Shown: piece by piece, positions 16,611-25,227 of the stretch
Position numbering within the stretch: the first letter of the stretch is position 1
How the letters are laid out: every line of letters starts with the position of its first letter
Assembly (NCBI GenBank): GCA_963676865.2
Contig: CAXXSS010000001.1
Coordinates: 1 to 64,000 of the forward strand
Reading direction: 5' to 3'
Origin: JAAYUD01 sp963676865
GTDB lineage: Bacteria > Bacteroidota > Bacteroidia > Bacteroidales > Bacteroidaceae
Length of the DNA: 64,000 nucleotides
Made by a program: the position numbers and the translations under genes
The notes under the pieces: generated by a model
The model's database searches: none
What the model saw: the letters and a program-made list of their open reading frames with translations, nothing else
Told to the model about the DNA's origin: nothing

Positions 16611-16897
16611 CCTTTTATATCGATATTAAGAAGCATAACAAACACCTAAAAGGGAGCTTTCATTCTCAAGTCAACCGCATAGTTCTTTTTATTTTCTTTA
16701 CTAAATAGCTCATCGCAGAATCTTTTCATTTCTTATACCATAAGTTTCTATCTATACCTACTTATTCATATTACAAACTTAATAAAGATCAATGAAAAAT
16801 ATGTTTCATTTTTAATTGTTTTCATATAAATTCAATCACAAAAGAAATAAAAAGAAATAATATATCACACAATCGAAACTTTTAAAAATATTATTCA

Positions 16898-16905
16898 TAT
16901 CTTTG
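16898..16905 (+). promoter_or_regulatory. -7 promoter box of the glycerophosphodiesterase gene
   Basis: TATCTTTG (TAnnTTTG) 64 bases before the ATG at 16970. The rest of the 16611-16969 gap is A/T-rich and shows no gene. Confidence 0.5.
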
Positions 16906-16969
16906 CAGAGGTGATTAACCATTTAATAGCAATCATAAAAGAACTTTGAATTTTAATAACTGACATAAC

Positions 16970-17887
16970 ATGAAAATGCATTTTATTTCTTTAAGCAAAC
17001 TCGCATCTTTGTTATTGATGACAACATTGATGGGGACACAGTCTTTGTCTGGACAGACTAAGAAAATAAATCGACTTGATTTTAAAACCGTTCAAGATTT
17101 GAAAACTTATTTCAAATATACGGAAGGAAATCAAATTATTGTAAGTGGTCATCGTGGAGGCAACGAACCGGGTTTTCCGGAGAACAGTATCGAAGGGCTG
17201 CAAAATGTATTGACACAAATGCCTGCCATGTTCGAAATTGACCCAAGATTGACAAAAGACAGCGTCATTGTCTTGATGCACGATGCAACATTAGATCGTA
17301 CGACAACTGGAAAAGGTAAATTAAAAGACCACACATGGAAAGAATTGCAGTCCATCCGCTTGAAAGATCATTCAGGAAAAGTAACAAACTGCAAGATTCC
17401 AACATTGGAAGCTGTTATTAAATGGAGCAAGGGTAAAACAATTGTCAACTTAGATAAGAAAGATGTTCCCATGTGGATGACAGCAGCTTTGATAAAAAAA
17501 CTTCATGGAGAGCGTAATGTCATGTTGACGGTACACAATGGTGCAGAAGCTCGCTACTATTACGATCGGTTTCCCAATATCATGATGTCGGCTTTTGTTC
17601 GGAACGCCAAAGAATATGAGGATATGTGCAATGCAGGAGTCCCATGGTCCAACATAATAGCCTATATAGGCACTTCACTCAACGCCGAGAATCAAAAAAT
17701 ATACGAGGATCTACATTCTAAAGGAGTACGGTGCATGATTAGTTTGGCCCCTACAGACGATAAATTAGCAACAGATACCGAACGGGCAGCAAAATATAAA
17801 GAGGAAATAGATACAAAGCCCGACATTATAGAATCAGATATTCCAACGGAAGTATGGAGAGCACTACAAACTTCCCTCAATAAATAA
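16970..17887 (+). CDS. Secreted glycerophosphodiester phosphodiesterase
   Basis: 305 residues. The signal peptide ends near residue 28 (SLSGQ). The GDPD barrel carries SGHRGG (59-64), EN (71-72), EID (89-91) and MHDATLDRTTTGKG (103-116), which supply the catalytic His pair and the calcium-binding Glu/Asp. It hydrolyses glycerophosphodiesters to glycerol phosphate and an alcohol; being secreted, it would act in the periplasm or at the surface. Nearby genes encode a glycerol-phosphate-type transporter and an AraM dehydrogenase, so this looks like the upstream step of the same pathway although it is on the opposite strand. Deacylated phospholipids or teichoic-acid fragments are possible substrates. 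Confidence 0.9.
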   Translation: MKMHFISLSKLASLLLMTTLMGTQSLSGQTKKINRLDFKTVQDLKTYFKYTEGNQIIVSGHRGGNEPGFPENSIEGLQNVLTQMPAMFEIDPRLTKDSVIVLMHDATLDRTTTGKGKLKDHTWKELQSIRLKDHSGKVTNCKIPTLEAVIKWSKGKTIVNLDKKDVPMWMTAALIKKLHGERNVMLTVHNGAEARYYYDRFPNIMMSAFVRNAKEYEDMCNAGVPWSNIIAYIGTSLNAENQKIYEDLHSKGVRCMISLAPTDDKLATDTERAAKYKEEIDTKPDIIESDIPTEVWRALQTSLNK

Positions 17888-17998
17888 ACGGCACATTGAC
17901 ATCATAGAATTTAATTAGTAATTATAGGTTTGTATTGAATATAAGTATGTGAAAGAAGATGTATCCATCATATATAGTGGCTCCATCTGTTATTTTAG

Positions 17999-18029
17999 TA
18001 AAGTTCCGGCTTCTATAGTCGGAACTTTA
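17999..18029 (+). terminator. Hairpin after the glycerophosphodiesterase gene
   Basis: TAAAGTTCCG (17999-18008) pairs perfectly with CGGAACTTTA (18020-18029). The T-run is weak, so termination may be partial. Confidence 0.5.
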
Positions 18030-18185
18030 TTGCATATAGAGGCGAACGGCACGATACACTTTTCTATTTCGGCATCAAAGAGGAAGATTAAAATAAAGAC
18101 CAGAGATTAATGAAAAAGTGATCAATTGCCCCCCCCTATTGTATACATTTCAGAATTGGCTTCACAATCGGTCTTGACATCCTTC

Positions 18186-18317
18186 AAAAAACTAACGTAT
18201 GTTGCTGCCGTAACTAACGGATGTCGTAGAAAAAACTAACGTTAGTTACTAGGAACAACTAAAGTTAGTTACCGCAGTAACATCCGTTAGTTTTTGCAGC
18301 GACATACGTTAGTTTTT
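18186..18317. repeat. Long imperfect inverted repeat built from ACTAACG modules
   Basis: About 60 bases on the left (from 18186) are the imperfect reverse complement of 60 bases on the right (ending 18317). Each arm holds repeated modules: AAAAACTAACGTATGTTGCT, then AACTAACGGATG, then ACTAACGTTAGTT. It could fold into a >50-bp cruciform. It sits in the 640-bp gap between two converging genes; no gene is visible in the gap. Confidence 0.8.
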
Positions 18318-18448
18318 CTCGTGTGATGAAATTGTTATCAATTACAATAAAATAGCTGTAGAATACCGCAGTCCTATCTGAATCAATTATTGACAATATT
18401 TATTACCGAAGGTATAATCGATTTTGCTTTTAGATTTTTATATAAAAG

Positions 18449-18510
18449 AACTCTCCCAATAAAATAATCACTTTACTTCACTAGTAAATGATCACTTTAT
18501 CAGGAGAGAA
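18449..18510 (-). terminator. Imperfect inverted repeat downstream of the GH13 gene
   Basis: CTCTCC... from 18451 pairs imperfectly with ...GGAGAG ending at 18508. On the minus strand the stem is followed by a T-rich stretch (TTCTTTTATA). Probable terminator of the minus-strand operon. Confidence 0.4.
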
Positions 18511-18529
18511 AACAACATTCTATCCAAAC

Positions 18530-20230
18530 TTACTTTATCTGATATATACCATAAGAAATGGCAGGCGCAGTTATTTTTAGAGTTTTATCTTTTACTTCCA
18601 ATTGTGCTTGAGAGCTCACAAGTAGCGAGACAATAGAATGAAGATTAGTGGAATAAGGAATACACAACATTTGCGGCTTAGCCGAGGGGTTTAGAACAAC
18701 AATAATATGTTCATCATCCGAAAAACGTTCGTATACCAAAGGGTAGACTCCTTTTCCTGAAAGAAGAAAACGAATAGCAGCATTAGGTTTCAATGCTGGA
18801 TGCATCTTTTTGATATTAATCACTTGCTTAACGATAGACAGCAAAGAGGTTGGGTCGTTTTCTTGATTTTGCACCGTAGGTATACACTCCTCTCTATCTA
18901 TCGGCAAATAAAGCTTAGACGTTTCAGCACCTGAGAATCCTGCATTCTTTGAGTTATTCCATTGCATAGGAGTACGCGATCCGGCACGATTGATTACTGT
19001 TTGACTACCCTCGACGATAGGCAATCCTTCAACATACCGCATACCGATCTCTTCTCCATAATAAATGAGCGGAACAGTGGGAAGAGTAAACAAAAAGACG
19101 AATGGAAGTTTGAGTTGTTCGTAGGTATCACGTGGCCCCACACGCATACGTTGCCGGTCGTGATTACCAGTAGGAGTACAAATATATCCTTTCGTGCCAA
19201 TATCGTTGAGATACTTCACAAGGTTGTTGGTATAAACAGTCGGATCACCATTGCCTCTTAAATCAAAATAACAATTATCTATGATTTTATCCCCATCAAA
19301 ATTGAAGAACAATTGCTTAAATCCACTATTACCCATTTGCACCATAAAATCCATTGTAAATCCAGCCTTTATCGCTTCGTTTGGTTTTCCCCATTCAGAA
19401 AGGAGAATGCCCTCTGGATACTTAAGCTGCAACTTGCAACGTATTTCATTCCACAACTTATTTGTTTCAACATATCCCGGATCATTTTTGACAAGCGACG
19501 ATGCCATATCTACCCGAAATCCATCTGCCCCGCGACTCATCCAATAGTCTATAATATTAAACAATTCTTTCCGATTGCGAGTAGGCCCTTCGGCACTTGT
19601 AGGTTGTTCCCATGAATGATTGGGATCGGGTTTACCATAACCATAGTTCAAAGCCGGTTGAGAAGCAAAAAAATTACGCATGTAGCAACCGGGGCGTGCA
19701 TAATCATTGCTTACAAACTTGTTATTCGGCTTAATAGAATCTGCCGTAGTCCATATATAACGGTCCGAATATTCGTTATGCTCTTTCCGGGCCGATTGCT
19801 TAAACCACTCACAATCTAACGATGTATGTCCCGGAACCAAATCCAAGCAAACACGTATCCCTCTTTTGTGAGCTTCTTTGAATAATCTAACCAGATCATC
19901 ATTAGTACCATATCGGGAAGCTACCAAATAATAATTACGAATATCGTACCCTGCATCATTAAAAGGAGAATCGAATAGAGGATTCAACCATAGCGCATTT
20001 ACCCCAAGCGACTTAACATAATCCAGTTTTTGTATGATACCTTTTATATCGCCTATACCATCGCCGTCGGTATCATAATAGCTCTGAGGATATATTTCAT
20101 AAAACACGGCATCGTTCAACCAAGTTGGCGGGAGCAATCCGGTTACCTTTTCTTGCGCAAAAGCAGTATTCACGTGAAAACACAAAACTGCCAAAAACAA
20201 CAGAGCGATTTTCTTTATCATTTTACTCAT
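18530..20230 (-). CDS. Secreted GH13 family glycoside hydrolase (alpha-glucosidase/amylase type)
   Basis: 566 residues with a signal peptide (~1-25). The (beta/alpha)8 barrel shows the GH13 regions: GDIKGIIQKLDYVKSLGVNA, region II GFRVDMA with nucleophile D241, region III LLSEWG with acid/base E279, and region IV TGNHD with D358. The GDGIGD segment (56-61) is typical of the oligosaccharide-acting alpha-glucosidase and trehalose-synthase branch rather than of endo-amylases. Periplasmic by its signal peptide. It ends the minus-strand run that begins with araM, 100 bp behind the HAD gene with a strong hairpin between, so it may be expressed at a different level. Its presence would suit a ligand with alpha-glucosyl decoration, which is speculative. 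Confidence 0.85.
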   Translation of the reverse strand: MSKMIKKIALLFLAVLCFHVNTAFAQEKVTGLLPPTWLNDAVFYEIYPQSYYDTDGDGIGDIKGIIQKLDYVKSLGVNALWLNPLFDSPFNDAGYDIRNYYLVASRYGTNDDLVRLFKEAHKRGIRVCLDLVPGHTSLDCEWFKQSARKEHNEYSDRYIWTTADSIKPNNKFVSNDYARPGCYMRNFFASQPALNYGYGKPDPNHSWEQPTSAEGPTRNRKELFNIIDYWMSRGADGFRVDMASSLVKNDPGYVETNKLWNEIRCKLQLKYPEGILLSEWGKPNEAIKAGFTMDFMVQMGNSGFKQLFFNFDGDKIIDNCYFDLRGNGDPTVYTNNLVKYLNDIGTKGYICTPTGNHDRQRMRVGPRDTYEQLKLPFVFLFTLPTVPLIYYGEEIGMRYVEGLPIVEGSQTVINRAGSRTPMQWNNSKNAGFSGAETSKLYLPIDREECIPTVQNQENDPTSLLSIVKQVINIKKMHPALKPNAAIRFLLSGKGVYPLVYERFSDDEHIIVVLNPSAKPQMLCIPYSTNLHSIVSLLVSSQAQLEVKDKTLKITAPAISYGIYQIK

Positions 20231-20245
20231 CCATGTTATTCATTA

Positions 20246-20286
20246 AATCTGTTTTCAAAAGCACTAATGACTTTTGAAAACAGATT
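20246..20286 (-). promoter_or_regulatory. Perfect 16-bp hairpin between the HAD and GH13 genes
   Basis: Arms 20246-20261 and 20271-20286 are exact reverse complements with a 9-base loop. On the transcribed (minus) strand only a short T-run follows. It could be a leaky terminator or an RNA-processing/stability element that sets the GH13 level. Confidence 0.55.
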
Positions 20287-20329
20287 ATATCATTTTCTTA
20301 AATTGAAAGAATTTAGTATATCACAAAAT

Positions 20330-21199
20330 CTATTGATGCACCACAGAAAGCCATTTTTCTACTTCGCTCAGATCTTGTGCAATTAGAGTAGGTTTTTCTA
20401 CAGATTGCCGAACAACATCCATCGTTGTCTCTCCCGATAAAACCAATATACCCACACTTTTTGCATTCAGTGCCGTCTTTACATCCGTGTATATTCTATC
20501 GCCTATCATTGCCACTTCGTCTGCACGCAAATTGAGCCGTTCCATAATACAATAGAGCATGCGCGGATCAGGTTTTCCAATAATCACATCGGGGCTACGA
20601 TTAGTAGCATAAGCCAAACACGAAATAATAGAACCGCAATCAACCAATACTGTGGGCTGGTCTGTTGGACAAACTTTATCCGGATTTGTAGCTATATAAG
20701 GCAATTGTTGTTGTATCCACCAAGCAGCACGACACAGACGATTGTACACTAAAGATTTGTCAAAACTCACGATGACAGCATCAGGCACATCACTTGCACT
20801 CTCACTAGTCGATATGAATCCCGCAGACTCAAACTCAGCGATCATACTAGGCGTTCCCAAAATAAACAATCTCTTGTATTCGGGATGATGCAAATGAAGA
20901 TAGTCGATAGTAGCTTGAGCAGACGTATACATATTTTCAAGTTCTACGGGTATTTTCAATTCTTTCAGATGCCGCACATAGTCATTGGCACTCTTCGTCG
21001 GATTATTAGTCAAAAAAGAATAACCAATGCCCCACATCTTCAACTTTTCCAGAAAAGGAATAGTAAAAGGAAAAAGTGTATTGCCATTATAAATCGTACC
21101 ATCCATATCCAATGCGATATGGCGTACCTTTTTTAATGCTTCACTACGTGCTTCTTCCGTCTGAAGGACCATTTGTGTCTTATCAATCATCATATCCAT
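20330..21199 (-). CDS. HAD-IIA (NagD/AraL-type) sugar-phosphate phosphatase
   Basis: 289 residues. HAD motif I is ALDMDGTIYNG (29-39; D31 nucleophile, D33). Motif II is FLTNNPT. Late motifs are IIGKPDPRML and MIGDRIYTDV. The cap between them is of the C2a type found in NagD, AraL and phosphoglycolate/glycerol-phosphate phosphatases. Cytoplasmic, no signal. Its start overlaps the end of the transporter gene by 17 bp, so the two are translationally coupled. In Bacillus subtilis a NagD-type phosphatase (AraL) is likewise encoded beside AraM. The substrate here may be a glycerol phosphate or a related phospho-sugar. Confidence 0.85.
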   Translation of the reverse strand: MDMMIDKTQMVLQTEEARSEALKKVRHIALDMDGTIYNGNTLFPFTIPFLEKLKMWGIGYSFLTNNPTKSANDYVRHLKELKIPVELENMYTSAQATIDYLHLHHPEYKRLFILGTPSMIAEFESAGFISTSESASDVPDAVIVSFDKSLVYNRLCRAAWWIQQQLPYIATNPDKVCPTDQPTVLVDCGSIISCLAYATNRSPDVIIGKPDPRMLYCIMERLNLRADEVAMIGDRIYTDVKTALNAKSVGILVLSGETTMDVVRQSVEKPTLIAQDLSEVEKWLSVVHQ

Positions 21200-22532
21200 C
21201 AGCTTTAGCTTTCCACACCAGAGCCAATATCAAAGACCCGATAAGAGCGGCAACAATCAATACTCCGAAAGCATAACTCCAACCGGCAGAGAAATCAACT
21301 GCGCCCGACGCCGTTTTTATAGAAAAATGATCGACCAATGCTCCTATACCCCATCCTGACAATACAGTACTGGCATAGGCAAATATACCTGTTAGTCCTA
21401 CGGCAGTAGCAGCAGCCTCTTTGGTTGCAAGATTAGTTGCGACAATACCGATTAAAGCTTGAGGACCATAGATAAAGAATCCCACCGCAAAGAGCAAAGC
21501 GACTGAGCCTATTAACGGTAATCCATTCGTATGCCATACCCAAAAGAGACCTACAAATATCATGGTCAACAGCATACAGATTAAACAGACGCGCGCACCT
21601 CTTCCTTTGAAATATCGGTCAGTCATCCACCCTGATAATAACATCCCGCCCAGTCCAAATATTTCAAATCCGCCTACCATCCATCCCGATTCTGCGGGCG
21701 TAACGCCAAGCCACTGTTGAAGCATGGAAGGACCCCAGTCAAGAAAAGCAAACCGTACTGTATATACAAAGAAATTGGCTATTGACAATATCCATATATA
21801 AGGATTGCAAAAGACACGTTTCCGAAGGATTGCATTAAATTCCTTATTTGTTTTTTTGTGCTCTACCGTTTCATTTTGTTTTCCTACCGCAATCTCGGGA
21901 AGCCCCACAGAAGTGGGGGTGTCGCGAAGTGTCACCCAAACAAACAAGACCCCTACTATTGCAATAATAGCGGGTACATAGAAGCACCAACGCCAGCCTA
22001 AAGAGACCACATAACCACAAATGACAATAGCGACAAAAGCACCGATGGAGTGAGAAGTATTCCATATCGACATCTTTGTTGCCAATTGCTTAGGATGCAC
22101 CCAATGCGAAAGCAAACGAGCACATGGAGGATAGCCTGTTCCTTGAAACCATCCATTCAATATCCACATCAAGCCAAACAGCCAGACGACTGAGCTCATG
22201 CCGAAAATGAAATTACAGATGGCACACATGGCCAACCCGAACATCATAAAGTACCGTGCATTCAAACGATCTCCCAAGAATCCGTTCGCAAATTTGGAAA
22301 TACCGTATACCACCCCATTAAGTGTAAGAAAAATACCCAAATCCGCTTTGGAGAATTGCAATGCAGTATCTGCTTCCATCCCCGGAATAGCCATACTCAA
22401 ATTCTTGCGCACAACGTAGAACAGCGCATAACCTATCATCGAACCGAATATGGTACGAATTTGCCACTGTTTAAATTTCTTTGCCGTAGCGTCGTCAACA
22501 GAACGCCCTATAAGCTCAGTCGAATTATTCAT
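21183..22532 (-). CDS. Organophosphate:phosphate antiporter family transporter (GlpT/UhpT-like MFS)
   Basis: 449 residues with 12 predicted membrane segments. Family hallmarks are YALFYVVRKNLSMAIP near the N-terminus, LNGWFQGTGYPPCARLLSHW and FFIYGPQALIGIVATNLA. Members exchange inorganic phosphate for glycerol-3-phosphate or hexose phosphates at the inner membrane. The next gene upstream is an AraM dehydrogenase (45 bp gap) and a secreted glycerophosphodiesterase lies nearby, so glycerol phosphate is the likeliest cargo. Whether the 1- or 3-isomer is preferred cannot be read from sequence. Confidence 0.88.
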   Translation of the reverse strand: MNNSTELIGRSVDDATAKKFKQWQIRTIFGSMIGYALFYVVRKNLSMAIPGMEADTALQFSKADLGIFLTLNGVVYGISKFANGFLGDRLNARYFMMFGLAMCAICNFIFGMSSVVWLFGLMWILNGWFQGTGYPPCARLLSHWVHPKQLATKMSIWNTSHSIGAFVAIVICGYVVSLGWRWCFYVPAIIAIVGVLFVWVTLRDTPTSVGLPEIAVGKQNETVEHKKTNKEFNAILRKRVFCNPYIWILSIANFFVYTVRFAFLDWGPSMLQQWLGVTPAESGWMVGGFEIFGLGGMLLSGWMTDRYFKGRGARVCLICMLLTMIFVGLFWVWHTNGLPLIGSVALLFAVGFFIYGPQALIGIVATNLATKEAAATAVGLTGIFAYASTVLSGWGIGALVDHFSIKTASGAVDFSAGWSYAFGVLIVAALIGSLILALVWKAKADGYDD

Positions 22533-22577
22533 TTCTATACGAAAATATCAAGATTAATTGATTCAAATATACATCTT

Positions 22578-23912
22578 TTACATTTCCCAGCGTCCATCTT
22601 TGTCGAAAAGAATCTTAATCCAATCGTTCAATTTGTCGGTGCGAACCGCTAGATCGAGAATAGTAAAACGACGTCGAATATACTGAGCACGAATATATCC
22701 TTGACGCAGATACTCACGCGAGACCCCAATCTCTTCGGGCTCTACAGGTGCACCAACGCATTTCAAACGAGCCTTCAAGTCATCAAAGGGAACCAATTGT
22801 GCAGAAAGTCTTCTTTTTATATCCAACCAATTATCTTTCAAAAGGTGCAATTGATCGGCCAATTTCTCCTTGCTTACATATTTCTCGGCAGTCTCTATTT
22901 CGCCAATATTCGGAAAGTCCGTATTCTTAAACAAAGCCAAAGACTCTTCAGCCAGCTGTGCGGGAGAAGGCCATTTCTGACAACAAGACTCAATATCCAA
23001 CTCATCCATAGAAGTATTCAATGCTACTTCAAACAAAGCGGTAGAAGCCAGCGTACCTATCGAGACCTGAAATCCATGCGAGATACGCTCCCCATGATTA
23101 GTGTGGTGTTCCATATTCCACAGATGACTGAATTGGTGATCGGCGCCCGATGCAGGTCTGCTACTTCTATGTGCCTGCATTGCAAAGCCACTAAGTATAA
23201 GCCCTTCCACCAGATCTCCTATAGCCTGCGGGTCTCTGTCGCGAATTGCCTGAGGATTTCCTAAAGCTTTAGGCAGGCAATCTTGAACAATGCTCCATAC
23301 TTTTGTATCAATAGCTTCAACCCCCATTGCATCAGCAAGAATCCAATCGGCACCAGCCGTGACTTTAGCAAACAAATCGGCATAGCCCGAAGCCGTCATC
23401 TCTGCCGGAGCCTGACAAATAATAGCAGTATCACCCAACCAAGCTTGGGGAGCAGGACAATCGAATGTTTGTTTAGCACCATCTTTTGTGATCGATGCAC
23501 CGTATGCCGTATAACCATCTACAGAAGCTGCTGTCCCAACACACATATACTGGCGTCCGGTCTTGTAGGCAGAAAGTTTAACCAAATCGTTAATCGTTCC
23601 CGAGCCTACAGCAACAGGTATAGCATCTGTTTTCTGAAAAACAGAAATCAATCTGTCTACATAGCCATATTCTGCATACAATTCCTTTTCTGTAAATATA
23701 TACGGAGAGTCTTGATCTATTTTCCTAGCTTTAAAAATTTCGGAAACAAACTTTCCGGCAATAGCAAAAGTAGTAGCATCGGCTACCACAATAGCTCTTT
23801 TATGAGGAAATTGTTCTATAAATAAATCGGCAACCTCAGACAATACACCTTTACCTATACGCAATGCCTTAGTGTCGCTAGCTGCTTTTAAAGCATCTTC
23901 AATTTTTGACAT
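22578..23912 (-). CDS. araM: sn-Glycerol-1-phosphate dehydrogenase (AraM/EgsA family)
   Basis: 444 residues, somewhat longer than Bacillus AraM. The nucleotide-binding loop is VGSGTINDL (102-110), followed by the family signature VGTAASVDGYTAYGAS (125-140). Metal-ligand histidines are available in ASGADHQFSHLWNM and NHGERISHG. The enzyme interconverts dihydroxyacetone phosphate and glycerol-1-phosphate with NAD(P)H. First gene of the minus-strand operon (araM, transporter, HAD, GH13), transcribed away from a DeoR-family regulator. In Bacillus it serves ether-type lipid synthesis; here the transporter and phosphodiesterase context points instead to use of imported glycerol-1-phosphate. That catabolic direction is inference. 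Confidence 0.88.
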   Translation of the reverse strand: MSKIEDALKAASDTKALRIGKGVLSEVADLFIEQFPHKRAIVVADATTFAIAGKFVSEIFKARKIDQDSPYIFTEKELYAEYGYVDRLISVFQKTDAIPVAVGSGTINDLVKLSAYKTGRQYMCVGTAASVDGYTAYGASITKDGAKQTFDCPAPQAWLGDTAIICQAPAEMTASGYADLFAKVTAGADWILADAMGVEAIDTKVWSIVQDCLPKALGNPQAIRDRDPQAIGDLVEGLILSGFAMQAHRSSRPASGADHQFSHLWNMEHHTNHGERISHGFQVSIGTLASTALFEVALNTSMDELDIESCCQKWPSPAQLAEESLALFKNTDFPNIGEIETAEKYVSKEKLADQLHLLKDNWLDIKRRLSAQLVPFDDLKARLKCVGAPVEPEEIGVSREYLRQGYIRAQYIRRRFTILDLAVRTDKLNDWIKILFDKDGRWEM

Positions 23913-24006
23913 ACTAATTTTTTTTATACCATTAATATTAGAAATGATTCAAAGGATTAGAATAATAAAGTTATAAGAAGTTTTTCTTTTGTTTGTTATA
24001 TGGATA

Positions 24007-24038
24007 CAAATATAAGGCAAACAACTACAATATGCAAC
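24007..24038 (-). promoter_or_regulatory. Promoter of the araM operon
   Basis: On the minus strand a TAnnTTTG box (CAAATATA at 24007-24014 on +) with a -33-like CAAC (24035-24038) 20 bases upstream. It lies in the divergent region shared with the DeoR gene, where that regulator would be expected to bind. Confidence 0.5.
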
Positions 24039-24166
24039 AAATCGAACTATTATTTTTTTCTTTTTATTTCTATTTATTTTCTTTTGCAAGTAAATAAAAC
24101 AAGTACAGGTCGAAAAATATTCATATTTTTATTGCTTTTCTTATCTTAGATTATAGAATTAATTTA

Positions 24167-24174
24167 TATATTTG
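24167..24174 (+). promoter_or_regulatory. -7 promoter box of the DeoR-family gene
   Basis: TATATTTG (TAnnTTTG) 32 bases before the ATG at 24207; no clear -33 box. Confidence 0.45.
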
Positions 24175-24206
24175 TATCACAAACTAAATGAAACAAAAAA
24201 AATAAG

Positions 24207-24974
24207 ATGAAGAGTATTGCCGAAAGACATAAATACATACTAGACACTCTAGCTAAAGATGGTTTTGTCAGAGTATTGGATGCAGCCAAGCACTTGGATG
24301 TAACAACGGTTACCATTCGAAAGGATTTAAAACTTTTGGAAGAACGCCGATTACTTTATCGCACACATGGAAGCGCAAGCCCTGTAAACCCACACATGAA
24401 AGATAGGGCTATTACGGAAAAAGAAAAAATATTCCCAAACGAAAAAAATAGAATTGCACTAGAAGCAGCCAAATTGATAGAGGAAGATGATTATATCATC
24501 CTAAATTCAGGATCTACCATTTGTGCTTTTGCCGAACACATTCAAGCCAAAGAACGCCTCACCATCGTAACCGCTTCTATCAAGGCAACGACATTGCTAA
24601 CCGACAAAGAAAATGTAAACGTCATACAATTGGGTGGTATCTTTCGGAAGAGTTCCATGTCGGTCATCGGAAATTTTGCAACCAATATACTGAAAGAGAT
24701 CACTTGCTCCAAATTATTCTTAGGAGTAGACGGCATTGACCCTGAATTTGGAGTAACGACTTCAAACATTGAAGAAGCAGAACTGAATCGTTCGATGATG
24801 GATTCGGCACTGAAAACAATCATCTTGTGCGACTCCTCAAAATTCGGAAGAAAAGGATTCGGGAAAATATGTACGCTCGATAAAATCGATACGATCATTA
24901 CCGATGCGGCAGTACCGGAATATATAATGAAGGAGATCGAGGAGCAGGGAGTAGAAGTTATTATAGCAAAATAG
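24207..24974 (+). CDS. DeoR/GlpR-family transcriptional regulator
   Basis: 255 residues. The N-terminal winged helix (1-57) reads ERHKYILDTLAKDGFVRV...LDVTTVTIRKDLKLLEE, the DeoR signature. The C-terminal sensor domain (~75-235) contains LNSGSTICAFAEHI and LFLGVDGIDPEFGVTTSN, which in this family bind a phosphorylated sugar or glycerol phosphate. Transcribed divergently from the araM operon and convergent with the metallophosphoesterase gene, so it is the obvious candidate regulator for both flanking operons. An intrinsic terminator follows. Confidence 0.9.
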   Translation: MKSIAERHKYILDTLAKDGFVRVLDAAKHLDVTTVTIRKDLKLLEERRLLYRTHGSASPVNPHMKDRAITEKEKIFPNEKNRIALEAAKLIEEDDYIILNSGSTICAFAEHIQAKERLTIVTASIKATTLLTDKENVNVIQLGGIFRKSSMSVIGNFATNILKEITCSKLFLGVDGIDPEFGVTTSNIEEAELNRSMMDSALKTIILCDSSKFGRKGFGKICTLDKIDTIITDAAVPEYIMKEIEEQGVEVIIAK

Positions 24975-24994
24975 CCAAATAAGCAAAAAGGATC

Positions 24995-25034
24995 AACGGG
25001 CGTCGAGTATTTATTCGGTGCCCGTTATCTTTTT
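24995..25034 (+). terminator. Terminator of the DeoR-family gene
   Basis: AACGGGC (24995-25001) pairs with GCCCGTT (25020-25026), with an inner CGA/TCG pair, and is followed by a T5 run. Confidence 0.75.
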
Positions 25035-25040
25035 ATAAAA

Positions 25041-25090
25041 GCTGACATGTACTGAATAAGTTGACACAAACTTATTCAGTACATGTCAGC
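25041..25090. repeat. 50-bp palindrome made of IS3-element end sequence
   Basis: Perfect 22-bp arms (25041-25062 and 25069-25090) with loop GACACA. The 36 bases from 25043 match exactly the right end of the IS element at 42818-42853 (reverse strand). Beyond that the palindrome continues with the same terminal repeat in the opposite direction. Either a minimal internally deleted IS derivative or a terminator recruited from IS ends. Confidence 0.8.
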
Positions 25091-25091
25091 A

Positions 25092-25185
25092 CAAGTTCAA
25101 TTCTGTATACCAAGAAGGCCACTTCAATGTGGTTAAGAAAGTATCAATATCGTCGCCAATATTCACCTCTCAGAACGTTCCGAAA
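25092..25185 (+). repeat. Copy 1 of a dispersed intergenic repeat (unoccupied)
   Basis: CAAGTTCAATTC... GCCACTTC..TGTGGTTAA..A.AGTATCA....AATATTCACCT resembles the sequence interrupted by the IS element at 41350-41371 and 42857-42930. It shows what that site looked like before insertion. Confidence 0.7.
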
Positions 25186-25227
25186 AACCGATTTAAAGAT
25201 AGACGCCTGTCAATCTCAAATATCGGT

